Shown: positions 35,038-43,456 of the stretch, piece after piece | Numbering within the stretch: position 1 is the first letter of the stretch | Layout of the letters: each line of letters starts with the position of its first letter | Assembly (NCBI RefSeq): GCF_003534205.1 | Contig: NZ_CP011102.1 | Span: 880,036 to 944,035, forward strand | Origin: Listeria weihenstephanensis | GTDB lineage: Bacteria; Bacillota; Bacilli; Lactobacillales; Listeriaceae | Length of the DNA: 64,000 nt | Reading direction: 5' to 3' | Notes under the pieces: model-generated | What the model was told of the DNA's origin: nothing | The model's input: the letters and a program-made list of their open reading frames with translations, nothing else | Database searches by the model: none | Program-made: the position numbers and the translations under genes

Positions 35038-35994
35038 TTATTTTGGCGGCGTCGAAACAATGCAGCTAACGTTGCCATCGATTGTCCAATTTTTGCATGT
35101 GTTCGGTAGGATGAAATGATCGGCTTTTTTGATCGGTGTTGATTCGCCATCAATCGTTAGCGTCGCGGATCCAGCAAGTACGCTGACGAGTGTATAGGAC
35201 GCTGTTGCCTCAAAATCAGCTTTTCCATCGATATCCCATTTATAGACCGCGAAAAATTCACTATCTACAAAAGTAGTTTCTGTCAAAGCACCAGTCGTTT
35301 TTGTTTTGATGTCTAAAACGGCATCGTGATGCGGGACAGTAGTCACGTCAATTGCTTTTTCCAAATGAAGTTCGCGTTTATTGCCATGATCATCGACGCG
35401 ATCGTAATCATACACGCGATAAGTTGTATCAGAGCTTTGCTGCGTCTCAAGAACAAGCGTCCCCGTACAAAGCGCGTGAATCGTACCGCTCGGAACATAG
35501 AAAAAGTCACCTGGTTTAATCGCTACTTTACGAAGCAACTCGCTCCATTTACCGTCACGCGTCCAGTCAATCAATTCTTGTTTCGATGTCGCGTTATGGC
35601 CATAAACAAGTTCAGCGCCGGGCTCGCAATCAATAATATACCAACATTCCGTCTTGCCAAGCTCGCCGTTTTCATGTTCTTTCGCATAAGCATCATTCGG
35701 GTGAACTTGCACCGATAAATCCGTGTTCGCATCCAAAATCTTAGTTAACAACGGGAATACAGATTCTTTCGGGTTACCGAATAAAGCGGGCTGCTCCGCC
35801 CATAATTCAATCAACGTTTTCCCAGCAAACTCACCATTTTTCACAGTAGAAGGGCCGTGCGGATGCGCCGAAATCGACCAATGTTCGCCAGTTGTCTCCG
35901 TCGGAATAGCATAGCCAAAGAAGTCACGTAATTTCGTGCCTCCCCAAATACGATCTTGAAAAACTGAATCTAAAAATAAAGCTTTTGTCATCAT
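35038..35994 (-). CDS. manA: Mannose-6-phosphate isomerase, class I
   Basis: Zinc enzyme that interconverts mannose-6-phosphate and fructose-6-phosphate. 318 residues in the short Firmicute form. Zinc ligands lie in the QVHPND motif (Q96, H98), E116 of KTECWY, and the His of the GTIHALCTG segment; the WGG start (FQDRIWGGTKLRDFFGY) is typical. The second Met may be the real start, with AGGAGG upstream. It follows the nitroreductase gene by 15 bases. Confidence 0.92.
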   Translation of the reverse strand: MMTKALFLDSVFQDRIWGGTKLRDFFGYAIPTETTGEHWSISAHPHGPSTVKNGEFAGKTLIELWAEQPALFGNPKESVFPLLTKILDANTDLSVQVHPNDAYAKEHENGELGKTECWYIIDCEPGAELVYGHNATSKQELIDWTRDGKWSELLRKVAIKPGDFFYVPSGTIHALCTGTLVLETQQSSDTTYRVYDYDRVDDHGNKRELHLEKAIDVTTVPHHDAVLDIKTKTTGALTETTFVDSEFFAVYKWDIDGKADFEATASYTLVSVLAGSATLTIDGESTPIKKADHFILPNTCKNWTIDGNVSCIVSTPPK

Positions 35995-36009
35995 AATAGC
36001 CTCCTAATT

Positions 36010-36744
36010 TTATATATCTTTCATCAAAAAACCCTGTTGCTTCAATGTTTCTGCGATCGAAGGATAATAATCTTTATCATAAAATGCAGAAACACGCTTC
36101 GTCCACGAAATGCCACCTTCACGTGCTGAAAAAGGAATAATCGTTTCGTCATAGGCCGACATTAAGTCTGCAACGTCCGTTTGGTACGTTTCCTCAAAGT
36201 AGATAGCTTCCTTAGGAAAACGCGGTTTAATCGGCATCTCCACGTCAGGATAACCAACGCACAGCCCGACAACCGGGAAAACATGTTTAGGCAGTTTCAA
36301 AAAATCAATAACTTCTGCCATATTTCGACGAATTCCGCCGATACAAACAACACCTAAATCAAAGGATTCCGCTGCGATAATCGCATTTTCACAAGCTAGT
36401 CCAACATCCGTTGCCCCAACAAGTAAAGCGTCCACATTTTCCACAGCAGAATGCGAACCTTGGTGCTGCTCACTCGCCAAATGCGTCCGATAAAAATCAG
36501 CCACAAAAACAAGAAATACGGAGCACTCCGCTATGTACGGTTGATTGCCACAGAGTTCCGCGATTTTCTGTTTGCGCTCAGGATTTTGGATAGCGATAAT
36601 CGAATATTGCTGGCCGTTAATCCAGGACGGCGCACTTTGAGCAGAACGAATAATACTATCTAATTGTGCCTTTGGAATCGTTTTATCCGTTTTATATTTA
36701 CGAAAAGAACGATGATTTTGCAAATGATTTATGATTGGATTCAC
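36010..36744 (-). CDS. NfsA-type NADPH-dependent nitro/flavin reductase
   Basis: About 244 residues of the oxygen-insensitive nitroreductase family, FMN-dependent. NHRSFRKYK opens the FMN-binding region, SAPSWINGQQ and GVVCIGGIRRN are the expected contacts, and GLCVGYPD is the family's C-terminal loop. The start is most likely the GTG at 36744, eight bases after GGAGG; the ATG at 36759 is part of that site. Operon with manA. Confidence 0.88.
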   Translation of the reverse strand: MNPIINHLQNHRSFRKYKTDKTIPKAQLDSIIRSAQSAPSWINGQQYSIIAIQNPERKQKIAELCGNQPYIAECSVFLVFVADFYRTHLASEQHQGSHSAVENVDALLVGATDVGLACENAIIAAESFDLGVVCIGGIRRNMAEVIDFLKLPKHVFPVVGLCVGYPDVEMPIKPRFPKEAIYFEETYQTDVADLMSAYDETIIPFSAREGGISWTKRVSAFYDKDYYPSIAETLKQQGFLMKDI

Positions 36745-36881
36745 ACAGAAAACCTCCATTTCGAGTACACTAACAAACTAAGTATAGCCTTTTTTAGAAT
36801 TAGATGAAAGTATTTTTAGGTTATGGGTTGAAAAAGAGTTCTGATATCCAGTAAAATAGGGAATGGAAAGTAGGTGGCAAT

Positions 36882-37106
36882 GTGGAAAAAAAGAGAGCAA
36901 TCGGACTTTTAGAAAAATATTTCTTTACAACAGAGGAAGCAGCTGCCTTCTTAGGGATTTCGAAACAAGCCTTATCATCGCTGGTGAAACGTGGAAAAAT
37001 AGAACGCGTGGAGAAGGGGCAAGTTAGTTTGTTCTTTAAAGATGATCTGGAAGCACGGAAGGATGAGCAAGTGATACTTCGCAAAAAATATAGACCGTAT
37101 ACATAA
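36882..37106 (+). CDS. Small helix-turn-helix (excisionase/MerR-like) protein
   Basis: 74 residues, starting at a GTG after GTAGGTGG. TTEEAAAFLGISKQALSSLVKRGKI is an HTH of the excisionase/HTH_17 type, followed by RVEKGQVSLFFKDDLEARK, the wing region. No integrase or phage gene is nearby, so a chromosomal regulator is more likely than an excisionase. It lies between the nitroreductase and feo operons; target unknown. Confidence 0.68.
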   Translation: MEKKRAIGLLEKYFFTTEEAAAFLGISKQALSSLVKRGKIERVEKGQVSLFFKDDLEARKDEQVILRKKYRPYT

Positions 37107-37108
37107 CG

Positions 37109-37140
37109 AAAGTCCACCTAAAAAATTAGGCGGACTTTTT
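37109..37140. terminator. Bidirectional terminator between HTH gene and feo operon
   Basis: AAAGTCCACCTAA pairs with TTAGGCGGACTTT around a short A-rich loop, with T-runs outwards on both strands. Confidence 0.85.
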
Positions 37141-37145
37141 AGGTA

Positions 37146-37301
37146 TTAGAATGGCGCTGAATTTTCACTGTCACAGGATTTTTCTAAATCGCAACCGCCG
37201 CATTTTCCTTGTTTACTTTTTTGGATGTGGCGGACAAGTGCATAGACTGTGTAGCCAAATATGAGGCTGCCAATTACTATATTTACGAGTAGGGATACCA
37301 T
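37146..37301 (-). CDS. FeoB-associated Cys-rich membrane protein (51 aa)
   Basis: 51 residues: one membrane helix (about 3-23), a basic stretch, then a short cysteine-rich tail (GKCGGCDLEKSCDS) with three Cys in a CxxC...C pattern. This matches the small FeoB-associated Cys-rich proteins of Firmicutes. AGGAGG precedes the ATG. It begins 15 bases after feoB ends, so it is the third gene of the ferrous-iron operon. It may assist Fe2+ transfer or FeoB assembly. Confidence 0.85.
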   Translation of the reverse strand: MVSLLVNIVIGSLIFGYTVYALVRHIQKSKQGKCGGCDLEKSCDSENSAPF

Positions 37302-37316
37302 TTTTCACAGCCTCCT

Positions 37317-39305
37317 TTATAAGAATAAGCTTCCGATTTGGTACACTAAAAGCGTGAGAATGTAAGCTGTTACGAGTGGGTAAATTACTGCAAAAGCTGT
37401 CCATTTGAAGGAGACGATCTCTTTACGAATCGCTGCGACTGTTGCCAAACAGGGAATATATAATAGAATGAAAAGCATGAAGCAGTAGGCGGATAGTGGT
37501 GTATAATGCGCGCCAACGACGGATGCGAGCGTGCTTTCTTTTGTTGCGTAAATAATCGACATAGTGGAAATCACGACTTCTTTTGCTAGAAAACCGGGGA
37601 TGAGTGTCGCGCCGGCTTGCCACGTTCCGAATCCGAGTGGTGCTAGAATTGGAGCGATAAAACCACCGATCATAGCGAGAAAACTATCTCCCATTGGGAC
37701 GTTGAATCCGGTGGGGCCAGTGTAATTTAATAGCCAAATAATAACGGAACCTGCGAATATGAAGGTCCCTGCTTTTCGTAAAAATCCGCGTCCTTTTTCC
37801 CAGGTGCTGCGCCATAATGTTCGAAAAGATGGGGCGCGGTAAGGTGGAAGCTCGATGACGAATACTGAATTATCTTTTTTGAGCAGCGTCACGGATAGAA
37901 TTTTTGTAACAAGTAGGGCGAGCGCGATGCCAATTACATAAAAGGAGAGAACGACGAGCGCTTGATTTTGGGCGAAAAATACACCGGCGAAAAGCGCGTA
38001 AACGGGAAGCCGCGCGGAACAGGACATGAACGGCGTCACAAGGATGGTCAAGGTTCGCTCTTTGGATTCTTCGATGGATCGCGCGGCCATGATTCCGGGA
38101 ACGTTACAGCCGAAGCCGATGATCATCGGTATGAACGCCTTACCATTTAAGCCGAAAAACTCCATAACCCGGTCCATAACGACCGCAATCCGCGCCATGT
38201 AGCCGGAGTCTTCCAGCAATGAAATAAAGAAAAACAGGACCAAAATCTGCGGAATAAAGACGAGCACGCCGCCAACACCCGCAATAATACCGCTAACGAC
38301 GAGGTCAATAATGAACTGGGAGGCTCCGATAAACGTTAGACCAGAAGTAACCCAATCGGATAAAGTACCGCCGAAAAAGCTATCGAGCAAATCAGAAAGT
38401 GGGACGCCAATCCACGTAAATGTAATCTGGAAAATCAGATACATCACGAGCAGAAATAGCGGAATACCAAGCCATGGATGCGTAAACAGACGGTCAAGCT
38501 TATCGGAAAGTGGGATATTATGTTTTTTCGTATGTTCGACGGTTTCGAGACAAATATCGGCAATAAAGGCTTCACGAATCTGATAGAAATACTGTTCTAG
38601 CGGTGTTCCTAGCTTTTCTTGCAAACGATTCCGAATCAGGAGTGCATCTTTGAGCAAATTGTGGTTCGCCAAGAAATCATTCATCGCCTCATTCCCACTG
38701 AAAAACTGGACGCTAAACCAGCGCTGTTGTTTTGGTTTTACATGCGATTCAAGGAGCGGTTTCAACTCGGAAATCGCTTTATCTACCATGTCTCCATAAG
38801 GTAAAATAAGACCACGTGCAGGCGCTGGACTTTTTTCAGTAATGGCGGCTAGAATTTCATCGGTACCTTTTCCAGTTCTAGCGACAACAGGCAAAATCGG
38901 AATATGCAATTTGCGCGCGATGGCAGGAATTTGAATGCGAATACCGCGATTAGCAGCGACATCCACCATATTCAATCCCATAACAACTGGCGCGCCGTGT
39001 TCAAGTAATTGTACGGTCAGATGCAAATTACGCTCCAATTGCGATGCGTCGACAATATTTAAAATAGAATCAAAGCGCTCCTCTAGCAAAAAACGGGTGA
39101 CAATCGTCTCGTCACGTGAAAGCGGACTTAAATCATAGATGCCCGGTAAATCAATAATTTTCCCTGCTTTTTGACGTAGCATCCCAAGTTTCTTTTCCAC
39201 CGTCACGCCACTCCAATTGCCAACCGTTTCATAAGAACCAGTAAGCGCGTTAAAAAGTGAGGTTTTCCCCGTGTTCGGATTTCCAAGTAAACAAATTGTT
39301 GTCAT
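37317..39305 (-). CDS. feoB: Ferrous iron transporter FeoB
   Basis: 662-residue Fe2+ uptake protein. An N-terminal G domain (GNPNTGKTSLF from residue 8, DLPGIY, NMVD) is followed by a helical spacer and a two-fold Gate/core membrane domain with the conserved CNVPG and CSARLP cysteines. The ATG at 39305 overlaps the feoA stop (ATGA) and replaces a longer frame that runs through feoA. Under the Fur box upstream of feoA. Confidence 0.95.
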   Translation of the reverse strand: MTTICLLGNPNTGKTSLFNALTGSYETVGNWSGVTVEKKLGMLRQKAGKIIDLPGIYDLSPLSRDETIVTRFLLEERFDSILNIVDASQLERNLHLTVQLLEHGAPVVMGLNMVDVAANRGIRIQIPAIARKLHIPILPVVARTGKGTDEILAAITEKSPAPARGLILPYGDMVDKAISELKPLLESHVKPKQQRWFSVQFFSGNEAMNDFLANHNLLKDALLIRNRLQEKLGTPLEQYFYQIREAFIADICLETVEHTKKHNIPLSDKLDRLFTHPWLGIPLFLLVMYLIFQITFTWIGVPLSDLLDSFFGGTLSDWVTSGLTFIGASQFIIDLVVSGIIAGVGGVLVFIPQILVLFFFISLLEDSGYMARIAVVMDRVMEFFGLNGKAFIPMIIGFGCNVPGIMAARSIEESKERTLTILVTPFMSCSARLPVYALFAGVFFAQNQALVVLSFYVIGIALALLVTKILSVTLLKKDNSVFVIELPPYRAPSFRTLWRSTWEKGRGFLRKAGTFIFAGSVIIWLLNYTGPTGFNVPMGDSFLAMIGGFIAPILAPLGFGTWQAGATLIPGFLAKEVVISTMSIIYATKESTLASVVGAHYTPLSAYCFMLFILLYIPCLATVAAIRKEIVSFKWTAFAVIYPLVTAYILTLLVYQIGSLFL

Positions 39306-39532
39306 GGCATTTCGACCAAGATGGCGCACGCATCGCAGTTTCGAATACTGATATACTGCCCCTTCGTCTCGAATGTGCAAGGCCCACCAAATAAACCCTT
39401 TTGTTTGATACAAACTTCACAACCGATTTTACAACCAAGCGATAAAAGCCGTTTTTCAAGCTTAGGATTTGTGATGTTTAATTGCGTAATCGTAACGTGT
39501 TCCCCAATAGCGACTTCATTAAGTTGTTTCAT
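39302..39532 (-). CDS. feoA: FeoA SH3-like protein
   Basis: 76-residue cytoplasmic partner of FeoB with the SH3-like beta barrel. NPKLEKRLLSLGCKIGCEVCI is the typical core. First gene of the operon; GGAGG lies 12 bases upstream of the ATG. The stop overlaps feoB. Confidence 0.92.
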   Translation of the reverse strand: MKQLNEVAIGEHVTITQLNITNPKLEKRLLSLGCKIGCEVCIKQKGLFGGPCTFETKGQYISIRNCDACAILVEMP

Positions 39533-39557
39533 TTTGACTGGCGCCTCCGATCGTATG

Positions 39558-39576
39558 TATAATGATTATCATTATC
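39558..39576. promoter_or_regulatory. Fur box of the feo operon
   Basis: TATAATGATTATCATTATC matches the 19-base Fur consensus at 17 positions and is centred about 35 bases before the feoA start. An extended -10 (TGCTAAAAT on the minus strand, 39587-39595) lies just upstream of it. Fe2+-Fur would block transcription in iron-rich conditions. Confidence 0.88.
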
Positions 39577-39714
39577 AATTACTTTTATTTTAGCATATAA
39601 AAGCGCGTCTGAAAAGTGAAATCACAACGAGCGCAATTGTCAGGATTCAAAATAAACGTTAGAATGAGTTATATAGAAGAAATGCAAAAATCGGGTATGG
39701 AGGCGTTGGAAGGA

Positions 39715-40434
39715 ATGAGATTAGATAAATTGCTCGCCAATAGTGGTTTTGGAAGCAGGACAGAAGTCAAGCAACTTCTGAAAAATGGCGCGGTTACGGT
39801 GAATGATGTGCGGCAAAAAGAGGCGAAATTTCAAGTGGATGCTGCGCAAGATTCAGTGGAAGTTTACGGAGAAGCGGTCGTTTACGAGGAATTTACATAC
39901 TTGATGATGAATAAACCACCAGGCGTTGTTAGTGCGACGGAGGACAATTGGGATCAGACAGTCATTGATATACTAGACGAGCGAGACCAATTGAAGAAAC
40001 TTTTCCCGGTTGGTCGTTTGGATAAAGATACAGAAGGATTGTTGCTTATTTCGAATAACGGGGTTTTGGCGCATAATTTATTATCTCCTAAAAAGCATGT
40101 GGATAAAACGTATTTTGCGAAAATAGAAGGTGTTGTAACGGAAGCGGATATCGCGATTTTTAGAGATGGCGTTACGATTTCGGATAATTATACGTGTAAA
40201 TCGGCTGAATTGGTCATTTTGCAGATCGAAAATGGGTTTTCTGATGTGGAAGTAACGATCCAAGAAGGGAAGTTCCACCAAGTGAAGCGGATGTTTGAGG
40301 CGGTCGATAAGCAGGTCGTTTATTTGAAACGTTTGCGGATGGGGACTTTGCATTTAGATGAAACGCTTGGACTCGGGGAATATCGGCCGTTAACGAAAGA
40401 CGAGTTAGCCGCATTAACGACATTTGAAAAATAA
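39715..40434 (+). CDS. RsuA-family 16S rRNA pseudouridine synthase
   Basis: 239 residues. An N-terminal S4 RNA-binding domain (MRLDKLLANSGFGSRTEVK) is followed by the catalytic domain with GRLDKDTEGLLLISNNG, whose Asp is the nucleophile, and KTYFAKIEG and FHQVKRMF motifs. I start at the ATG at 39715 because MRLDKLLA is the canonical family start and GGAGG lies 11 bases upstream; the frame continues 33 codons further. Probably modifies 16S rRNA. Confidence 0.87.
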   Translation: MRLDKLLANSGFGSRTEVKQLLKNGAVTVNDVRQKEAKFQVDAAQDSVEVYGEAVVYEEFTYLMMNKPPGVVSATEDNWDQTVIDILDERDQLKKLFPVGRLDKDTEGLLLISNNGVLAHNLLSPKKHVDKTYFAKIEGVVTEADIAIFRDGVTISDNYTCKSAELVILQIENGFSDVEVTIQEGKFHQVKRMFEAVDKQVVYLKRLRMGTLHLDETLGLGEYRPLTKDELAALTTFEK

Positions 40435-40556
40435 ACTGTACTAGTCATATGGGTTAATCAATAATTACAGTTTGATAAAGTATTTTGAATGACTGTTCAT
40501 TCCTGTATTGATACAAAGCTCGCTTATTTCAAACTGTGCTAGTCGGTTTGTATTGC

Positions 40557-40585
40557 TGTCAAAGTGTTCGGATTCATAGTAGAAT
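40557..40585 (+). promoter_or_regulatory. Sigma-A promoter of pta
   Basis: TGTCAA, 17-base spacer, TAGAAT, about 40 bases before the start. The gap 40435-40626 also holds two copies of AAACTGTnCTAGTC about 98 bases apart, function unknown. Confidence 0.55.
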
Positions 40586-40626
40586 AGAGATATCATATTA
40601 TTATTTAATTGGAGGAAAAGGAAATT

Positions 40627-41604
40627 ATGAGTGATTTATTTACAACGTTAAAAGCGCAAGTGACTGGAAAAGGGTTACGTATTGTATTACCAGAAGGCGA
40701 AGATGCGCGTATTGTTGGTGCGGCCGCAGAACTTTTGAAAGATGGGATTGTAACACCAATTTTGCTAGGGGATAAGGCGGCGATCGCGGCAACAGCGAAG
40801 GAATTGAATGTATCTTTGGATGGTATCGCGATTCATGAGCCAGCGACAGATCCACTTTTTGATGAGTTGGTTGCGGCATTTGTGGAACGTCGTAAAGGCA
40901 AGGCAACAGAAGAGGACGCGCGTAAAATCCTTGTTGATCCGAACTATTTCGGCACGATGTTGGTTTACACTGGGAAAGCGGACGGCCTTGTAAGTGGTGC
41001 GGCGCATTCTACAGCGGATACGGTTCGCCCAGCGCTGCAAATTATCAAAACAAAACCTGGCATTTCAAAAGTAGCAGGCGCGATGATTATGGTTCGCGGC
41101 GACGAAAAATATGTCTTCAGTGACGTAGCGATTAATATTGCACCAGTTGCGCAAGATTTGGCAGAAAACGCGATTGTCAGCGCAGAAACGGCTTCGGTAT
41201 TCGGAATCGATCCACGTGTTGCTATGCTTAGCTTCTCGACAAAAGGTTCGGCTAAATCGGAAGAAACAGAGAAAGTGGCCGAAGCAACCGCGATTGCAAA
41301 AGAAAAAGCACCTGATTTAGTGCTTGATGGTGAGTTCCAATTCGATGCGGCGTTTGTCCCATCTGTTGCAGCGAGCAAAGCACCTGACTCCGTTCTTAAG
41401 GGTGACGCGAATGTGTTTATTTTCCCAAGTCTAGAAGCCGGGAACATTGGTTACAAAATTGCGCAACGCCTCGGTAATTTTGAAGCGGTTGGGCCGATTT
41501 TACAAGGCTTGAACGCACCAGTGAACGATCTTTCTCGTGGCTGTAATACGAAAGATGTTTACAATTTGACGCTAATCACTGCGGCACAAGCTATAGCAGA
41601 ATAA
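40627..41604 (+). CDS. pta: Phosphate acetyltransferase
   Basis: Converts acetyl-CoA to acetyl phosphate; with acetate kinase it makes ATP and acetate. 325 residues, the short bacterial form with only the catalytic domain. VLPEGEDARIVGAA opens the protein; GLVSGAAHSTADTVRPALQ and VFPSLEAGNIGYKI-like segments are signature regions. The ATG at 40627 follows GGAGGAAAAGG. A strong terminator follows. Monocistronic. Confidence 0.93.
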   Translation: MSDLFTTLKAQVTGKGLRIVLPEGEDARIVGAAAELLKDGIVTPILLGDKAAIAATAKELNVSLDGIAIHEPATDPLFDELVAAFVERRKGKATEEDARKILVDPNYFGTMLVYTGKADGLVSGAAHSTADTVRPALQIIKTKPGISKVAGAMIMVRGDEKYVFSDVAINIAPVAQDLAENAIVSAETASVFGIDPRVAMLSFSTKGSAKSEETEKVAEATAIAKEKAPDLVLDGEFQFDAAFVPSVAASKAPDSVLKGDANVFIFPSLEAGNIGYKIAQRLGNFEAVGPILQGLNAPVNDLSRGCNTKDVYNLTLITAAQAIAE

Positions 41605-41612
41605 TTCCATAT

Positions 41613-41653
41613 AAAAATACCGATTGCGACTTATTTGCGCAATCGGTATTTTT
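41613..41653. terminator. Bidirectional terminator between pta and pdxT
   Basis: AAAAATACCGATTGCG (41613-41628) pairs perfectly with 41638-41653. Confidence 0.93.
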
Positions 41654-41657
41654 CAGT

Positions 41658-42224
41658 TTACAGCGACGCAAGGAAAAGTTCCATCAAGCGTGTATCTCCT
41701 GTTAATTCAGGATGAAACGCGGTGACAAGAATTTTTCCTTGTTGTGCGGCGATACATTTGTTATCAATCGTTGCGAGGACATTGACCTGTTCTCCAACAG
41801 AAGCAATGTAAGGCGCTCGGATGAAAACCGCGGGAAACGGTTCGCCTACCAATCCTTTTATCTCAATCGCTGCTTCAAAACTATCTTTTTGCCGACCAAA
41901 ACCATTTCGCATCACAACGGTATCGATTAGATTCAGTGTTTCATCATCGCTACCGTCTATTTCGTGTGCCGTCAAAATCAAACCTGCGCATGTTCCGAAA
42001 ATGCCTTTTCCCGACTTCGCGAAAATTTGAATCGTTTCGAATAAATCGTATTTCTTCATAAGGCGGCGCATGGTCGTGCTTTCGCCACCGGGCAAAATAA
42101 GTCCGTCGAGATCGGCCAACTGATCGGGATGCTTCACGGTAACAGCAAGAGCGCCAGTCCGTGAAATCGCGTCCAAATGTTCCGATACAGCACCTTGTAG
42201 CGCCAAAACACCAATTTTTTTCAT
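41658..42224 (-). CDS. pdxT: Pyridoxal 5'-phosphate synthase glutaminase subunit PdxT
   Basis: 188-residue class I glutamine amidotransferase that feeds ammonia to PdxS. The nucleophile C79 is in FGTCAGLI, the oxyanion loop is LPGGESTTMRRL, and the His-Glu pair is in AFHPELTGD near the C-terminus. Stands one base after pdxS, forming the pdxST operon. Confidence 0.95.
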   Translation of the reverse strand: MKKIGVLALQGAVSEHLDAISRTGALAVTVKHPDQLADLDGLILPGGESTTMRRLMKKYDLFETIQIFAKSGKGIFGTCAGLILTAHEIDGSDDETLNLIDTVVMRNGFGRQKDSFEAAIEIKGLVGEPFPAVFIRAPYIASVGEQVNVLATIDNKCIAAQQGKILVTAFHPELTGDTRLMELFLASL

Positions 42225-42225
42225 C

Positions 42226-43113
42226 TTACCAGCCTCGATCTTGCATACGATCTTCTGGGTTCAAACGAGAAATCTCGATTCCCTTCATTGGTGCGCCAAG
42301 TTCTTTGGAAAGTTTGCCAATCAGCTCGTAGTCTGTATAATAAGTTGTCGCTTGCACGATTGCATTTGCAAATTTAGCTGGATTATCCGATTTGAAAATA
42401 CCAGATCCAACGAAAACGCCATCCGCGCCAAGTTCCATCATCAAGGCCGCATCAGCAGGAGTCGCCACACCACCAGCAGCGAAATTCACGACTGGTAATT
42501 TGCCAAGTGTTTTAATTTCTTTTAAAAGTTCATAAGGAGCGCCTAAAAGTTTGGCCTCGGTCATCAGCTCATCATCGCTCATCACGCTGACTTTGCGAAT
42601 TTGGCTATTGACTTTGCGCATGTGGCGAACGGCTTCCACGATATTTCCAGTTCCGGGCTCACCTTTTGTACGAAGCATCGAAGCACCTTCACCGATACGA
42701 CGGAGCGCTTCGCCAAGATCACGACACCCACATACGAATGGCACGGTAAAATCGCTTTTTAGAAGGTGAAATTCATCATCAGCAGGAGTCAAAACTTCAC
42801 TTTCATCGATATAATCAACGCCCATCGCTTCCAACACGCGCGCTTCAGAAATATGACCAATACGAGCTTTCGCCATAACTGGAATCGAAACCGCGTTCAT
42901 CACTTCCTCGATAATACGCGGATCGGCCATACGAGCAACCCCACCCGCGGCACGAATATCAGAAGGCACGCGTTCTAGCGCCATAACGGCAACAGCACCC
43001 GCGTCCTCCGCAATTTTCGCTTGCTCCGCGTTAATAACGTCCATGATAACGCCACCCTTTTGCATCTGCGCCATACCTCTTTTTACCAATTCACTACCAG
43101 TTTGCTTTTCCAT
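42226..43113 (-). CDS. pdxS: Pyridoxal 5'-phosphate synthase lyase subunit PdxS
   Basis: 295-residue (beta-alpha)8 enzyme that makes PLP from ribose-5-phosphate, glyceraldehyde-3-phosphate and ammonia from Pdx[36 protein letters not shown], the Schiff-base Lys region [10 protein letters not shown] and [18 protein letters not shown] are all present. The ATG at 43113 is 10 bases from AAGGAGG; the ATG at 43122 is too close to that site. First gene of the operon. Confidence 0.95.
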   Translation of the reverse strand: MEKQTGSELVKRGMAQMQKGGVIMDVINAEQAKIAEDAGAVAVMALERVPSDIRAAGGVARMADPRIIEEVMNAVSIPVMAKARIGHISEARVLEAMGVDYIDESEVLTPADDEFHLLKSDFTVPFVCGCRDLGEALRRIGEGASMLRTKGEPGTGNIVEAVRHMRKVNSQIRKVSVMSDDELMTEAKLLGAPYELLKEIKTLGKLPVVNFAAGGVATPADAALMMELGADGVFVGSGIFKSDNPAKFANAIVQATTYYTDYELIGKLSKELGAPMKGIEISRLNPEDRMQDRGW

Positions 43114-43140
43114 TTGATCCATTCCTCCTTTATATATGTA

Positions 43141-43169
43141 GAACCTCTGCCTTGGAAACCTGTACCTCT
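43141..43169. promoter_or_regulatory. Direct repeats upstream of pdxS, candidate PdxR sites
   Basis: GAACCTCT (43141-43148) and GTACCTCT (43162-43169) are repeated with a 21-base offset, two helical turns, the spacing seen for MocR/PdxR regulators. Confidence 0.45.
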
Positions 43170-43235
43170 ATATGGTAAGCTAAAACCAAAATGAAAGAAA
43201 CAGCCAATTGGTGGAGGGATTAGTGGTCCAATTTA

Positions 43236-43340
43236 GAAAAGCTGAAACGGCCCGTTTAGCTCCGAAAAAAACTGGAGTGGCCGCAGTAAAAAGCCGCTCT
43301 TGCTTTTTATGGAGGGCGTGAAGTTTTCGAGGAGTTGGCC
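43236..43340. repeat. Third copy of the 123-bp structured repeat
   Basis: 99 of 105 bases match 33511-33615. One change (T to C in AAAAAGT) turns a G-T pair of the inner hairpin into G-C, leaving the stem intact. It lies between the divergent pdxS and pdxR. Confidence 0.88.
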
Positions 43341-43370
43341 AAAAGGATGGCAGTTTCATTACATTCCACT

Positions 43371-43419
43371 GCATATTGAGGTTCTAAATCGGCGAATGAT
43401 GCCTCATAATAACCACAAC
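43371..43419. repeat. Second copy of the repeat tail
   Basis: 42 of 49 bases match 34060-34108 and it lies in the same order and orientation relative to the 123-bp unit, 30 bases downstream of it. Confidence 0.75.
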
Positions 43420-43456
43420 ATAATTCAACAGAGTTTCAATAAAGGAGAATCAAACT

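Noticed and set aside
36882-37106. Phage excisionase
   Set aside because: No integrase, attachment site or phage gene lies nearby.
37317-39413. Longer FeoB start at 39413
   Set aside because: It would run through most of feoA; the ATG at 39305 gives the canonical FeoB start and an ATGA overlap with feoA.
39760-39790. A tRNA or rRNA gene anywhere in the window
   Set aside because: No cloverleaf with conserved T-loop and acceptor, nor any rRNA sequence, was seen on either strand.
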